From contig CAMTDV010000012.1 in assembly GCA_947069175.1 (NCBI GenBank), forward strand, positions 39,898,341 through 39,962,340: DNA of 64,000 nt. Direction: 5' to 3'. The notes under the pieces are model-generated. The model had not been told where the DNA came from and ran no database searches. It saw nothing but the letters and a program-made list of their open reading frames with translations. Shown in pieces: positions 35,682-47,268 of the stretch; the first letter of the stretch is position 1, and each line of letters begins with the position of its first letter. A program made the translations under genes and the position numbers. The DNA comes from Scalesia atractyloides. Its lineage: Eukaryota; Streptophyta; Magnoliopsida; Asterales; Asteraceae.

Positions 35682-35690
35682 TGCCATTGG

Positions 35691-36784
35691 ATGGAAACTC
35701 TTAATGATTATGAATGCGAGATCCGCTACCATCCCGGCAAGGCAAATGTAGTTGCCGACGCCTTAAGTTGCAAAGAAAGTGTTAAACCTATTAGGATTAA
35801 CGCCAAGAGCATTGAGCTCAGAAATAGCTTAAGTGAGAAGCTATTAGATGCGCAAAAGAAAGCCTTGTTGGAGGCTAATATCATTAATGAGGGATTAGGC
35901 GAAACTGTTGATCAGTTAACGCCTGGAAAGGATGGAATCCTAAGATTTAATGGTAGAATTTGTGTTTCGATCTTTGGAGGACTTAGGGACCTAATCCTCT
36001 AAGAAGCACACAATTCAAGATACTCAGTTCACCCGGGTGGTGACAATATGTATCAAGATTTGAAGAAGAATTATTGGCGGATGGGTTTGAAGAAATCCAT
36101 AGCCACTTACGTAGCTAAGTGTCTGACATGTTCGCAAGTTAAGGCCGAACATCAGAAACCGTCAGGACTTCTACAACAACTTGAGATTCCCACATGGAAA
36201 TGGGAAATGGTAACAATGGACTTGATTACCAAGTTACCTAAGAGCAAATTTGGTAATGACACGATTTGGGTCATCGTTGATAGGATGACTAAGTCAGCAC
36301 ATTTCTTGCCAATTAAAGGAACGTATAGTTCTGACAAATTGGCTAAGTTGTATGTGGATAAGATAGTGTCCCTACACGGTGTGCCAGTATCTATTATATC
36401 TGATAGAGATACTAGATACACATCTCACTTTTGGAAAAGTTTCCAACAATTGTTAGGCACACGATTAAACTTCAGTACGACTTACCATCCGCAGACCGAT
36501 GGTCAAAGTGAGCGTACTAATCAAACTTTGGAAGACAAGCTTCGGGCATGTGTGATTGATTTAGGTGGAAGCTGGATGACCACTTGCCCCTAATAGAATT
36601 CTCCTACCATAACAATTATCATATGAGTATCAAGGCTGCTCCTTTTGACGCCTTGTATGGGAGAAAATGTAGAACGCCTGTATGTTGGGCAGAATTTGGG
36701 GAAGCCCAACTATCAGGACCTAAAGTTGTCTTGGAGACCACGGAAAAGATTGTGCAAATCCGTGATCGTCTCAAAGTTTCCTGA
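35691..36784 (+). pseudogene. pol: E4 pol: integrase
   Basis: It opens with DYECEIRYHPGKANVVADALS, the RNase H-integrase border. The zinc domain has SVHPGGDNMYQDL ... KCLTCSQVKAEH. Core: the first catalytic Asp in TMDLITKLP (36219-36221), the second in ISDRD (36402-36404) and Glu in QSERT (36510-36512). Spacing between the last two is 35 residues, so the triad is complete. A stop lies near 36000 and a single-base frameshift near 36580; a further stop is at 36781. Integrase would insert the cDNA and, with the tail, choose the target. Confidence 0.9.
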
Positions 36785-37255
36785 GATAGGCAGAAAAGCT
36801 ATGTTGACAAGAGGCGTAAACCTCTTAAGTTCCAAATAGGGGACAAAGTCATGTTGAAAGTATCACCCTGGAAAGGTGTGATGCGTTTTGTAACGAAGGG
36901 CAAGTTGAGCCCATGATATATAGGAACATTCGAGATAATCGAATGTGTCGACACTTTAGCTTATAAGCTTAGGTTGCTAGAGGAGCTTAGTGGAATTCAT
37001 GATGTATTCCACATATCTAATCTTAAGAAATGTCTAGCTGATGAGTCGCTAGCAATATCGCACAAGGATGTGCAAATTGATGAAAACCTGAGGTTCATTG
37101 AGAAACCAATTTCGATCGAGGATCGACAGGTTAAGAAGCTCCGAAGAAAATTGATACCTATAGTAAAGGTTAAATGGGATGCCTTTAGAGGTCCCGAGTA
37201 TACATGGGAGTTTGAGTCCACTATGCGACAAAAGTACCCCCATCTTTTTGAATAA
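36785..37255 (+). pseudogene. pol: E4 pol: C-terminal chromodomain-like tail
   Basis: Pieces in more than one frame up to 36973, then an open stretch from 36974: FHISNLKKCLADES, KPISIEDRQVKKLRRK, PIVKVKWDAFRGPEYTWEFE and MRQKYPHLFE before TAA. The VKVKW ... EYTWE core is the chromodomain-like signature of Tekay/Del elements, thought to bind histone marks or heterochromatin proteins. The aromatic cage appears incomplete, as is usual in group II chromodomains. Confidence 0.83.
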
Positions 37256-37279
37256 AATCTCAAGGTCGACATTTCTTTT

Positions 37280-37292
37280 AAGGGGGTGAGGA
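37280..37292 (+). promoter_or_regulatory. E4 polypurine tract
   Basis: AAGGGGGTGAGGA directly before the LTR start TGTAACACCC. Confidence 0.85.
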
Positions 37293-40200
37293 TGTAACAC
37301 CCTGTAAAATCGTGTCCAATAGTATAGTGACACGTGTTGTATTTTTTTAATATAGTCTATTAAAGACTAATAAGGACTTAAAGTGACAACATGCTCAAAC
37401 TGAGCCTCTGAATGACTTTCTGATGTCAACATGCATAAACCTAGCCTCTGAACGACCATTAGTGTCGTCATGCATAAAACATAGCCTCTGAGTGACCATT
37501 GGTGTCAACATGCTTAAATTCGGCCTCTGAGTGACCATTGTGTCAACATGCCTAGCCTCTGAGTGACATGAGAGTCAGCATGCTTATACTGAGCCTCTGA
37601 GTGATCCCTTACGTAGTCCTAACTCTCAAACATCTCGTTTATTGGACGAGAGTGATTAACTCCATTAATATATGAAAGTTGGATAATGGAGGGATTAAAA
37701 GTGTCAACATGTTAATCTATACCTCTGAGTGAACTTTTAACGAACCGAGAGCTCGACAATGTCCGGGCATAATCCTGGGTATGCCAAGTATTGGATACAG
37801 AGGGCTAAAAGTGCCAAAAAGGTGTTTTAGAAGGTTTTTAGAAGCTTTAATATGTTAAGGGGTTAAAAGTGTCAAGTTTAAAAGTGGCCGTGCGGCGGTC
37901 GCGGGCCGCGAGAGACATGGCATGTGTCTCTGGCGGGGCGCGAGAGAGGCTCTACTGCAGAAAGTTTTCTTGGCTTCCAAACAAAAATGCCAAAAACCAT
38001 AAAATCGAAACCATGGCTTCCCAAACTGCTATACCACGTTTTGGGACACTTGTAAGCTCCCTCTTACACCCCTAAACACCTGGCTTCACCTCCTTTGAGT
38101 TCTCCAACTATAAATAGGTGCTTAAGTTCACCATTCCAACTGGCACCTTTCTCATTCGTTTACTCTTCTCCCTCCTCCGGAAATTCCTAGCTAAAAGGAG
38201 CATCCAACATAGTTCTTTTGCGCCCTAGGAACCACTGGTAAGTGTTCCTTTCTTGTGCATTTTCGTTTATAGGCTTTTATAGCCAAAAGACAAGCGTCTT
38301 ACAAAAAACGCCTTGACTTTTGGTTAAGACCATTATGGTCCGGCCATTGTTCTTAATGAACATGGCTACGTGATCGTAATAAGGTAGGTGTTAATCCCTA
38401 TAAAGGGCACCTCCTGAAGATCACGTTTACTAGACCAATTGACGAGTCAAAGTTATGATATTAAAAAGTCAAACAGGCCATTTTTCGGAAAAATCATAAA
38501 TTTATATTATATATGTTATGAAACCTATTTTGACACTTAAACAGGTTGGTAATAATTATTAGAACATGTATGAACATGTTCGGCTCGTCAATTTTAGTTC
38601 TAGGGACGGTTCACGAAGTTTGACTTCTGCTTTGACTTTCGATTCTGACCCGATTTAGATTAGTTAGCTACTGATCTAAGGGTGCATTATGATCGTAATA
38701 TAATGTAGCATAACCCCCTGAGGTTATATTAGATGATAATAACCAGAATGTGAGTTTATGCGCAAGTTCCGTAATTATGTCGTTTTGACTAAATTGCCCT
38801 TTTTGCATAAAACAAGGTTTTAAAGATAATGAACTTGGAATTAAATTACCTACTATGTAATATTATAAGAAGGATTATTTGGGATTTTAAAAATTATACA
38901 CTGAGTTTTCAAACAGGTCCTTATATTATGTCAATAAATGACGATTAAGCCTCTAAGGCTTATAAAACGGTTTTTATTCATATCTTTTCAAGATAAATCT
39001 TTTACCTACTGATATGTTATATTAAATAACATATCTAAGATATTTTAATCTGACCTCAACATCAGTTTTCATTAAACTTCACGTAAATCGTCATTTTACG
39101 ACATAAGCGCCATATCGGCGTATAGTATGGTTTTAAACCATATTAATGGACCAAAACTTGTTACCTACCGATATTCAAACCTATTTTAAACATATTTACA
39201 GTAGGTTTACAGTATGAACTCAGAATCCCAAATAATTTATAAACTATGAGTGAAATGACCAAAATGCCCCTTCGGTGCATGGTTTGGTCATAAAAGATAA
39301 TTTACACACATAATTAATATACTACTGATATTATATCATAAATAAACTATTTTTACACAACACTTATGATTATAAACTTAAATTATGTTCAATTTCCTTT
39401 TACACGGTATATAATTACCAAAATGCCTTATAAGGCATAGTTTCGTTTTAAAATCTTAACAGGCATATAAGTTGATATCTTACTGACATTTTAACTTATT
39501 TAAAATATAAAGGCGTATAGAATTTGTCCATAACTCATCCGGTCACCCGATATCGCTTTTATGCGTACGGTTAAGTATATATAACTATTTTACGAAAATT
39601 AACCGAAACGGGTTTAACCTTGTCATTTAAGTTAAAAAGTCCAGAATGTTTATAGTTTACCCATATTATACAAGTCAAGTACTTGTCGGGTTAAACTACA
39701 TTCTATCCGATCATCATTTCATCAAGCATTATACGTATTGATCATGTACACTACCCGGTGTAAGTCTATGACTTAAATAAAGACCGATAGTATTTAATTG
39801 GTTAGCTTATGCCATAATCCAGACTAGAGCCTTGCCAGTAAATGCTTTCTACACTTAAGTACTTTTATATACGGCTGAGTTATTAAAATCTAAAAGAAGA
39901 CTAGCTCAGGTAAATACTCTCGACTTATTTTCCCTCTATGGCTTGGGATACAGTAAATTATTACTGCTTGGTCCGGAATGGGATCAATTGAATGCCCGTT
40001 TGTGGCTAGTAAATCCGTATATTCTGTTTTAATAAGTTTTGTTTGATAACTTAAACATCGGGGGTTAAATTACAGTGTCCTTGATATCCTTGGCTCAATA
40101 CATTAGTTATTGGTCCACGACCTTAGCGCGGGTGTAGGCATACACCTGACAGACGCTCATATGCAAATTACCCAAGACATTGGGGATAACTCCTTCGGAA

Positions 40201-40516
40201 TAGGCTAAGTTGCAGGTACAATACGAAATAGGCGGAAGCTGCTCGGTAGTGATAAGAGGATCTTGCAAATCCTTAGATCTGCCCTAAAGTCTGTTTTGTA
40301 TTCTTTCTTGTACATTTTACGATCGCCTGTGGATCTTCTATTACGAGCCTGTATATTATTTTATATTTCAAACATTCGGTTTGTAATAGTAATTTTACTC
40401 AAAGACTTCCACTGTGATTTGTTTAATTGACAATGATGTTATCAACTTACGTCACATACTCTCCACCCGGGCCTCATCGGTGTATGGATTTCGGGTTGGA
40501 AATCCGGGGTGTGATA
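37293..40516 (+). repeat. E4 3' LTR (3224 bp)
   Basis: It matches 26714-30144 with scattered substitutions. It lacks about 200 bp of the 5' LTR at 40196-40205 and has smaller indels (for example near 38612 and 38815). It carries the same tandem field (37382-37612), hairpin (37906-37936) and TATA box (38109-38117). Confidence 0.94.
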
Positions 40517-40521
40517 CTTTG
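40517..40521. repeat. E4 target site duplication, right copy
   Basis: CTTTG immediately after the E4 LTR, identical to 26709-26713. E3 sequence resumes here. Confidence 0.93.
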
Positions 40522-40860
40522 ATTGTGCGTATAGCTCTTGGTTTGAGTGTAAATGTTCCTATAACCAAGATACAAAGGAGTCGTTGTCATCAGCCAAAAA
40601 GGAATTCATCTCATTCCTAACTTCTTCTTTTCGCCTCCCACGTTCAAGCAAGCGCATCACAATTCCACGACATGATCAACATTATAGTCCCCAAAAACTC
40701 ATTCAGCTTTTTCTTCACTTGATCTCGCAAGTTTGGGTTTTGATTTTGTGCCTGGGGTGTAGTGCTATTAACGGTAGTTTTGATAATTGGGTTGAAAACA
40801 ATGTTCGGATTGGCATTCGGGTTGGAATTGCAGACTGGGCTGAAAACTAGTTAACTATGT
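40522..40860 (-). pseudogene. gag: E3 gag fragment upstream of the E4 insertion
   Basis: On the minus strand an Asn/Gln/Pro-rich low-complexity stretch (NPNANPNIVFNP, TPQAQNQNPNLRDQ) is followed by a helix-like KKKLNEFLGT and a stop near 40653. It leads toward MAKQNPYAQQ on the other side of E4. This fits the linker of a Sirevirus Gag between the UBN2 region and the coiled coil. No UBN2 domain was found further upstream. Confidence 0.5.
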
Positions 40861-42160
40861 TTGAGTACTGAGCTTTGGCTGTATTTATCCTAGAATCAAA
40901 TGCTAAGAATAAAGCTTGCAAAACCTTTACTAGTGTGTTCCTTGCCCGTGATTAAGAACCGAGAAACACAGGTCAAATTAAGAACCTGTGAACATGTTAA
41001 CCCGAAGACTTAGCTATCGAATGAATCCACTTTGTGTATCGTACCTCAAAACCTGTCAAAACTCATTATAAAAAAAAAACAACCCCCCCCCCTTTTTGCT
41101 TTTCAAAAATAATAAATTTTTTAATGTAATACTAAAATAAGTTAATTATTTTTTAATAATATATAATAATAATTTTTTAAAATTATATTATGATTTATAT
41201 TAAAAGAAAACCTAATTAAAATTAGTTAATGATTACCTAATGATTAGACAATGATTATTATATATATAAAATTAAACTCTAAAAAAACTTAAAAATTATA
41301 ATCTTTGAACCTAACCGTAATTCAGTTCATCAAACAATTCCTGATACTCAAACCGTCACTAAAACAATTCCCTGAATTTTCTTTATTTTCTTTTCCCAAA
41401 GATGCCGATGTCACAGCAAGATAAGGTATTCAAGCGGGTGAAAGTATAGAGCTACTAACCAGAGTCAGAAAAGTTGGTTGGCATTCAAGCAAGAGAGAAA
41501 GAAGCCCGATCAGTAAAAACTTTCTCTAATTTCAAGTTCCAGCCACTTAATTCTTTCCCGACAAAACAGAGTGTCGCAAATAATTATGGCTTCTTCTTCG
41601 TTATTCCGCCAATAGACCTCCACCAAAAAAAAATTTAAAACACTTCAGCCATCAGAAATTGTCTGTGCGTGAACGATAATCGTCTGACAATGATGGTAAC
41701 TGTAGGAAGACGATGATTGGAGAAGATGGTGGAGGTGGTGTCGTCGGAAGTGATAATGAAGGTGAAGTGATGGTCGCTTGAGATAATCTGATTAATGTTT
41801 TATCGGAGATGAAGGATAGAGACAAGAGAGATGATGATAAACGATGATGATGACGTGACAGTGAAGGTGGAGAAGACGGTGGCCGGAGGTTGAATACGAT
41901 GACCGAAGAACAACGGAGACAGGTGACCTAGATGATGGTCAGAAGTAGTGTAGTCGCAGGTTGTTGTCGTGTGATGGTTGAGACGATTATGAGTATGGTA
42001 GTTATGATGGAGCTAGATGACAGTGAGATTGTGACGGAGAAGATCGGTGGTGATCGGAAAGCCGGGTTATGTCGGGAGGGTGATCTGTGGTTATGGTGAA
42101 CGACGGAGATGAGTGGTTGTAGGAGGTGTTGAGGTGAAGGTGTAAACCAGAATAACAATG
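40861..42160. other. Non-retroelement-looking stretch inside E3
   Basis: Where the N-terminal part of gag should be, I find none. 41060-41330 is very AT-rich with a C10 run (near 41085). 41330-42160 is different in composition: GATGATG and GGTGG rich on the plus strand, with a plus-strand phrase ATGCCGATGTCACAGCAAGA at 41401. It looks like inserted or captured non-LTR sequence, perhaps a piece of a host gene. No reading frame supports a product on either strand. Confidence 0.35.
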
Positions 42161-42510
42161 ACGAGATGCCGTGTTACGGATGTGTTTCGGATGATGATGA
42201 TGATCTCAGATTAGATTGTGATGTGTCCTCAGGATCAAATATGTTGTTTTCTCGGATAAGACTATGGTATCTAGATAAGATGATGCTCGATAAAAAGTGT
42301 CTCGGATAAGAATGAGAAGATACAAGCTGATGGATGATCAGAAGACGATGATGTGAATGAAGAAAGTGATGGCAGACTTGAGTTCGATGGATTCGAGATG
42401 GAACTTGGATTAAATTTAAATCTCGGATGAAGATGATGATCCGATGGAATTGTAATGAGATGAGATGATGAGATGATGATCCGAGATGATAAAAGTCCAA
42501 TCCGAGATGT
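42160..42510 (-). repeat. E3 leader repeats (ATCTCGGAT type)
   Basis: Degenerate copies of CATCTCGGAT or TTATCCGAGA, irregularly spaced, in the leader between primer site and gag. E6 has a denser array of the same word at the same place. The 108-codon minus-strand frame here (42500-42174) is repeat-derived and not a gene. Confidence 0.65.
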
Positions 42511-42718
42511 TGAAACGTTGTATTATTATTCTTATTATTTTTTCAATAAAACAAATAAAAAAAAACTTTTTAAATGTTTTTGCCTTTTTAACACTTTTCT
42601 AAATAGATTAAGGAGCAAAATTTGTATGAACACCACGAAGAACGCGAAGAAGACCAACATAAAATTCTAGAAAACTTGAATATTTGATATCAAACCGAGC
42701 CTAGAAATAGGTTCTATA

Positions 42719-42731
42719 GGCTCTAATACCA
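42719..42731 (-). promoter_or_regulatory. E3 primer binding site with adjoining hairpin
   Basis: Minus-strand TGGTATTAGAGCC, one base from the tRNA-Met consensus. Its last bases form GAGCCTA, which pairs perfectly with TAGGCTC (minus strand of 42697-42703). Confidence 0.8.
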
Positions 42732-42733
42732 AT

Positions 42734-43201
42734 TGTAAGTCCCGAATAATCTGAATCTAACAACGATATCAAATAATCACCATGGATTGGCAGAATTCAA
42801 ACTTGATGATATTCAAGAAAACCGAAAAATAAGAGAAACGAGATAAGTAAGAATAACACGCGAATCACTTCAAACTTGCATACGATTCTATTACTACAAA
42901 TAGCAAAACCGTCTGATACAAGTTTCTTTCTCTCTATCTCTCTCGAGAATGGTGGAGGCTACCAAGTTCTTCCTAAAGGTTTAACCCTAGAAATGACATA
43001 ATATTCTATTTATATCTAGGGTTTGCCCATGCCTCTCATGGGCTTCCCTTGGGCTTGCCTGGCCCACATGGCCTATGTCATGCCCATGTGACCTATTCAA
43101 TTTCCAAAACCTGATACAAACTAACACAATTGAATCCTAGTTCGCTACCATATCTCATTGCGTTGATTTGATGCGTCAGTCTCACACTTTTGGACCTAAC
43201 A
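42734..43201 (-). repeat. E3 5' LTR (468 bp)
   Basis: Minus-strand start TGTTAGGTCC, end CTTACA. TATA-like CTATTTATATC near 43005. It is flanked by the ATAAC duplication at 43202-43206. Confidence 0.93.
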
Positions 43202-43206
43202 ATAAC

Positions 43207-43502
43207 ATATATTAATAATAGTTATTAGTTATACTTTTGTAGAATGACTTCAAATTTATTTATTATCTTTGAAAGCAACTTAACAATTAACTAATCATGC
43301 ACTAATCTATTTAGTTAACTAGTAACTAACATAGATTAATTAAATTAAAAACTTTTATCTGATTTTTTGAACGGTAAATTTGAACAACTGACGGATTACT
43401 GAAGTATCATCGTGCCATCAGCGGAACCACCCATAAAAAAAGGAAAAAAAACTTTTATATTAATACCAAACTAGATTATTGGAATCAAGGTATAGAATTT
43501 TT
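43207..43502. other. AT-rich spacer between E3 and E5
   Basis: Nothing recognisable. It is the pre-insertion flank of E3, continuous in character with 22560-22689. Confidence 0.6.
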
Positions 43503-44840
43503 TTTAAGATGCAACAAAATATTGGTTGCAATGCATGATGTACAAGGAATGTAACTTGATTAACCTAGTCTATCATGTGCGAAATCCGTTTTAGATTAGG
43601 CGACAAATACAACAAAATTTACTTTTTAATTACTATTTCATTGATTGTTCAACGGTTATAGTTACTAGAAATAATTGGACAAAGCTTCACCGTCTTAATC
43701 ACAAAACTCTATATCTAATACTAAGCTCGCAAACCTATTTATACACAAGTTATCCTGGTGAGAAGCTAGTTCTACCTTCGTACGAACTTAACTAGGTTAC
43801 CTTCGTACGAAGTGAGTTGATCACCTTCGTACGAAAGTTACTTATCTTACCTTCGTACCAAGGAACATTCATACAATATCAAATTCTTACATTCAGTTCC
43901 TATTATAGACTTGTTACGACTCGATGATGTAGGCAACAACATATGCATCAACAGTCTCCCCCTGGAATGTTGCCGCAATCTCAAAGTCGTAATCTCGATC
44001 AATTTTCATGATTCTTCATAAGTTTAATAACTTTGATGTTTCAAAACTACAAATTCCATCAACAATCTCCCTCTAACTTTGAGTTTGATTTGTAAATTTT
44101 AATCATCAACATTCTCCCCCATTCCTTAAGCTTCTTTTATCTTTGATCAACTTTTCAATCTTGCTCCCCCTATTTTGAGCTTCCTGGACAATTTCGTCTA
44201 TCATTCAATTAAACATTTCAGTGTCAAACTTTTTTTAAATTTTCAACTCAACTATTTATCCATATTTTTAAATTTTAAACTTTAAACACTCTATGAGTTT
44301 TAACCCTCTTATATATCCAAGCCAAATTAATGACCCTGGTTATCTGATTTATCTACCAAATTCAAGTTAATGACTTTGTTGATTACTTTGTGAACATACT
44401 AATATTATTTTTCAATTTCAAATTTCAAATTAATGAACTTTTGATCATTTTAAAACTGTTTCTTATTTCTAATACTACATTTTCAATCATTGTTCTCAAA
44501 TTATGTTTAGCAGTTTCAGATTTTGAAAATCAGTATTCCAACATCGGGAGTTAAAACTAAGATAAAAATAAAAAAATTTAATCTTTCAAAATGAAATGAA
44601 ATAGCTATGTACAAACATATTTACAGACATATTTTGTAAGTTTATTTAGGGCATCATCTCAGTTTTGAGACTTATCACTAGTACCGTTGATCTTGAAAAC
44701 TTTAATTTATAAACAAATTCACTTAGATTGTCAGTATACCTGTCCACTTAAACCTCTACAAATTTCTCAATTGTTTTGACATACGGTACTTAGATATCTT
44801 AGAACTTGACTTAATAATCTTTCCCACCTCAGAATATACT
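43503..44840 (-). mobile_element. E5: 3' end of a Sirevirus-like element
   Basis: The LTR at 43503-43953 (minus-strand start TGTTGATGCATATG) is preceded by a polypurine tract (minus strand CCAGGGGGAGAC, 43954-43965). The LTR resembles that of E2 in layout, with its own palindrome set TTCGTACGAA at 43765-43865 and a TATAAATAGG box near 43735. 43966-44840 is non-coding but matches the pol-ORF3 spacers of E2 and E8 (GTTATCTGATTTATCTACC, AGTTAATGAC twice near 44310-44375). ORF3 is missing between spacer and LTR. It stops abruptly near 44840, where the gag of E6 begins. Confidence 0.8.
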
Positions 44841-46385
44841 TTTGTATCCAGTTGAAACCATGCTGCTCTTGAACCATTAGGGTCGTCCCTACTCCTGATC
44901 CTCCTTGACTTGATGAACTTGATGATGTCTGAGCTGAAGAAACTGGAACCATGGACCTTTCTGAATTCCTAACAGCAGCAACAGCAACAGTTGCTTCATA
45001 TCCCACAGGTGTCTTCCTGCAGTCTCTGCAAAATGTCCAGGGTTCATGGCATCTATAACATCTTAATTTATCGTTGACTAACCCAGTGCGAATGTTTGAC
45101 ATTGGACGGCGCCCGTATTTTTTTTGAAACTTTTCTGCTCGAAAAGCAGCCATCGCCAGATTCCATGATGCATCTAGTTCTTCAATATCTTCTTTAACCA
45201 CTTGATTCAGATCAGTAGCAAACACTGAAGGAGGCAAGAAATCTCCTGCTACAATGCATTCAAACTATTAAGCATTGAAGCTACCTACCAAGGCTAACTT
45301 CTCTTCATTTTGTATGTTCAAAAATGCAAGATTTTCAGTGGGGTTTGTTGTTTGAGCATTTAGAAGAGCTGGAAGATTAATGGGATTGTAGACAACATTT
45401 GCATGTTGAGGTAATTGTTGAGGAGTAATAGAAGTTGGAACAACAGGGTTAGCTGGAAGAGACATGCCATAAACATAGTTAGTCTTTTGAGCTTGAAGCT
45501 GAGCTTAAGTAAAAGGACTAAAAACACCATTTGGATTGATGTTTGTCACTGGGCTAAAGATAAGATTATGGTGACTTTGAGACATCAAGGTAGTGTTAGA
45601 ACCAGTCACCCCTGCAGCCATCATAGAGTTCTTGTGGTTCAGTTCTCTTTGCTGATTGTCTATTTCACACGATTTGATGGTAGCAATCAGTTTAGTAAGA
45701 GCAACTTCATTCAGATTTTTGGTACGTTTGATCATTGAAACATAGGCATCCCAAGACTTTGGCAGAGAATGTAACAGTTGACGATTCATCCCACTATTAG
45801 TGATTGAAATCCAGTACTAACCATTTCTGAAATAACTCTGACGAATCTCCTTACTTGATTTTCCACTATTTCTCTGTAAATATGATTAAAAGAACTAAAC
45901 TTCTGGTTCATCATATTCACCCTGCTAGCTTTCATATCCATGTTTCCTTCGTACAGATTTTTCAGCACATCCTAGATTTCTTTTGCACTCGTGTAGTTTC
46001 TGACAACAATTGAGATGTCAGGTACAAGTGCCATGGTAAGATTTTCCATTGCCTTGTCGTCTACATCCTTGATCTTTCTGTCCTCATCAGACCACAAGCT
46101 TTCTGGTTTCGGAATTCGAGTGTCTGAATCATCTGTAGTAGCGTACATGATTGTGCAGGGACCATCACGAATGCACCTCCACATTCCTGGTCCTTTAGCT
46201 TTGCAATACTGTTCAAAACGCCAAGTCCATTTAAAGTAATCATCACCATATAGCAATCTTGGAATTTTGGTAGATGTTCCAACACTGTAGTCTAGCTCCT
46301 GATGCAATGCCAGTGACTGTGACTGAAGAGTTGTTAAAGTAGCATTGGTGAGATCTGCAGCCGTCAGAATGCTTTGTGGTTTCAT
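44841..46385 (-). pseudogene. gag: E6 gag
   Basis: The start ATG at 46385 opens MKPQSILTAADLTNATL; GDDYFKWTWRFEQYCKAKG and RCIRDGP follow, the copia Gag signature where the family has W-x-x-M. Then LYEGNMDMKASRVNMMNQKF, HSLPKSWDAYVSMIKRTKN and the zinc region at 45060-45019, CYRCHEPWTFCRDC, with Thr instead of the essential His. The last readable piece is MVQEQHGFNWIQ, equal to the post-knuckle phrase of E2 and E8. Stops fall at about 45970, 45788, 45505 and 45266. The sequence then switches to E5 spacer within a few bases. Confidence 0.82.
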
Positions 46386-46489
46386 TTTAAAGTTGGTGAA
46401 AAGATATCACATTGAGAAGTGAACAGTATCTCTGAGCAATGACAGTAACGTTGATTCGAAACAGTAAATTTAACTTAAAATGATAAACA

Positions 46490-46890
46490 ATCAGAGGGAT
46501 GAACAGTTGATCCGAGATGCTATGGTCAATTCGAGATGTCAACAGTTGATCCGAGATGCTACGGTCAATTCGAGATGTCAACAGTTGATCCGAGATGGTA
46601 TAGTCAATTCGAGATATCAACAATTGGTCCGAGATGCCAACAGTTGATCTGAGATATCAACTGTTGATCCGAGATGCTATAGTGATCCTTTCCGAGATAG
46701 TCAAGTAAATAAGCCGAGATGGTCCAAGATGATTCGAGATGGTTCAAGATACACAAACAAACAATACGAGATAGACTGTGATGATCCGAGATGCTTAACA
46801 AGACTATCTGAGATGCTCAACAAGACTATCCAAGATGCTCAACAAGACTATCCGAGATGCTCAACAACACTATCCGAGATGATCCGAGAT
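46490..46890 (-). repeat. E6 leader array of ATCTCGGAT units
   Basis: About 20 copies of CGAGAT (plus strand) in two higher-order patterns: a roughly 45-bp unit with AACAGTTGATCCGAGATG and TCAATTCGAGATGTC (46505-46620), and a 22-bp unit GATGCTCAACAAGACTATCC (46790-46880). Confidence 0.9.
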
Positions 46891-46972
46891 ATTCAAACAA
46901 TCTGAAATAGAAACAAAAATGATCAGAAACACCATGTGATATCAGATCTGAGCCTGGAAACAGTTTCAAACA

Positions 46973-46985
46973 GGCTCTGATACCA
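46973..46985 (-). promoter_or_regulatory. E6 primer binding site with adjoining hairpin
   Basis: Minus-strand TGGTATCAGAGCC, the exact consensus. GAGCCTG pairs with CAGGCTC (minus strand of 46950-46956). Confidence 0.85.
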
Positions 46986-46987
46986 AT

Positions 46988-47268
46988 TGTAGGTCCCGAT
47001 AAATCGGATCTGATTAATATCACACAAACAAGCTTGAAGATGAAAAGATTCAACTTGCATACAAATTGTAATTTGTCTAATACAAGTGAAAAGTGCAATC
47101 AAGAGCCCCCCAACCCTAATACATGATTAACTATATATACTAGAGGGTTGGACCTTCTAAACCCTAACCTTTTAGGCCCAATGCCTTTCCCCAAGCCCAA
47201 TACATTAAACAACTCAAATGCATAAACCTATTAATGTCTCTACAACAAAAGTCCATTCTCTGTGAACA
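46988..47268 (-). repeat. E6 5' LTR (about 281 bp)
   Basis: The end CCTACA next to the primer site is firm. The start is set at TGTTCACA (47268-47261, minus strand) because E7 coding homology follows; with no partner LTR this is uncertain. A TATATATAG-like box is near 47131. Confidence 0.6.

Larger units (their letters stand above)
26714..40516 (+). mobile_element. E4: full-length Tekay/Del-like Ty3/gypsy chromovirus with an extra 5' ORF
   Basis: 13.8 kb, bounded by long direct LTRs and a perfect CTTTG target duplication. Order: LTR, tRNA-Met primer site, accessory ORF, tandem array, gag, protease, RT-RNase H, integrase, chromodomain-like tail, polypurine tract, LTR. Integrase after RNase H with a chromodomain-like end marks a chromovirus. 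It lies within the gag of E3 in opposite orientation. LTRs remain visibly similar over most of their length and pol has only a handful of stops or shifts, so it is younger than E3 and E1. Confidence 0.95.
22690..43201 (-). mobile_element. E3: Sirevirus-like copia element, split by E4 and lacking most of pol
   Basis: LTRs at 22690-23136 and 42734-43201 are clearly homologous and in the same orientation. The flanks carry a perfect 5-bp target duplication, ATAAC (22685-22689 and 43202-43206), which proves one insertion event. Without the 13.8-kb E4 insertion the element is about 6.7 kb. It has a tRNA-Met primer site, a repeat-rich leader, gag pieces and a decayed protease. The protease is then followed within 250 bp by post-pol sequence, so integrase, RT and RNase H are deleted. 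It must have been mobilised in trans, or was deleted after insertion. Confidence 0.92.

Noticed and set aside
42174..42500. Minus-strand open frame of 108 codons, Ser/His-rich
   Set aside because: It lies in the repeat-rich E3 leader and has no homology-like pattern.
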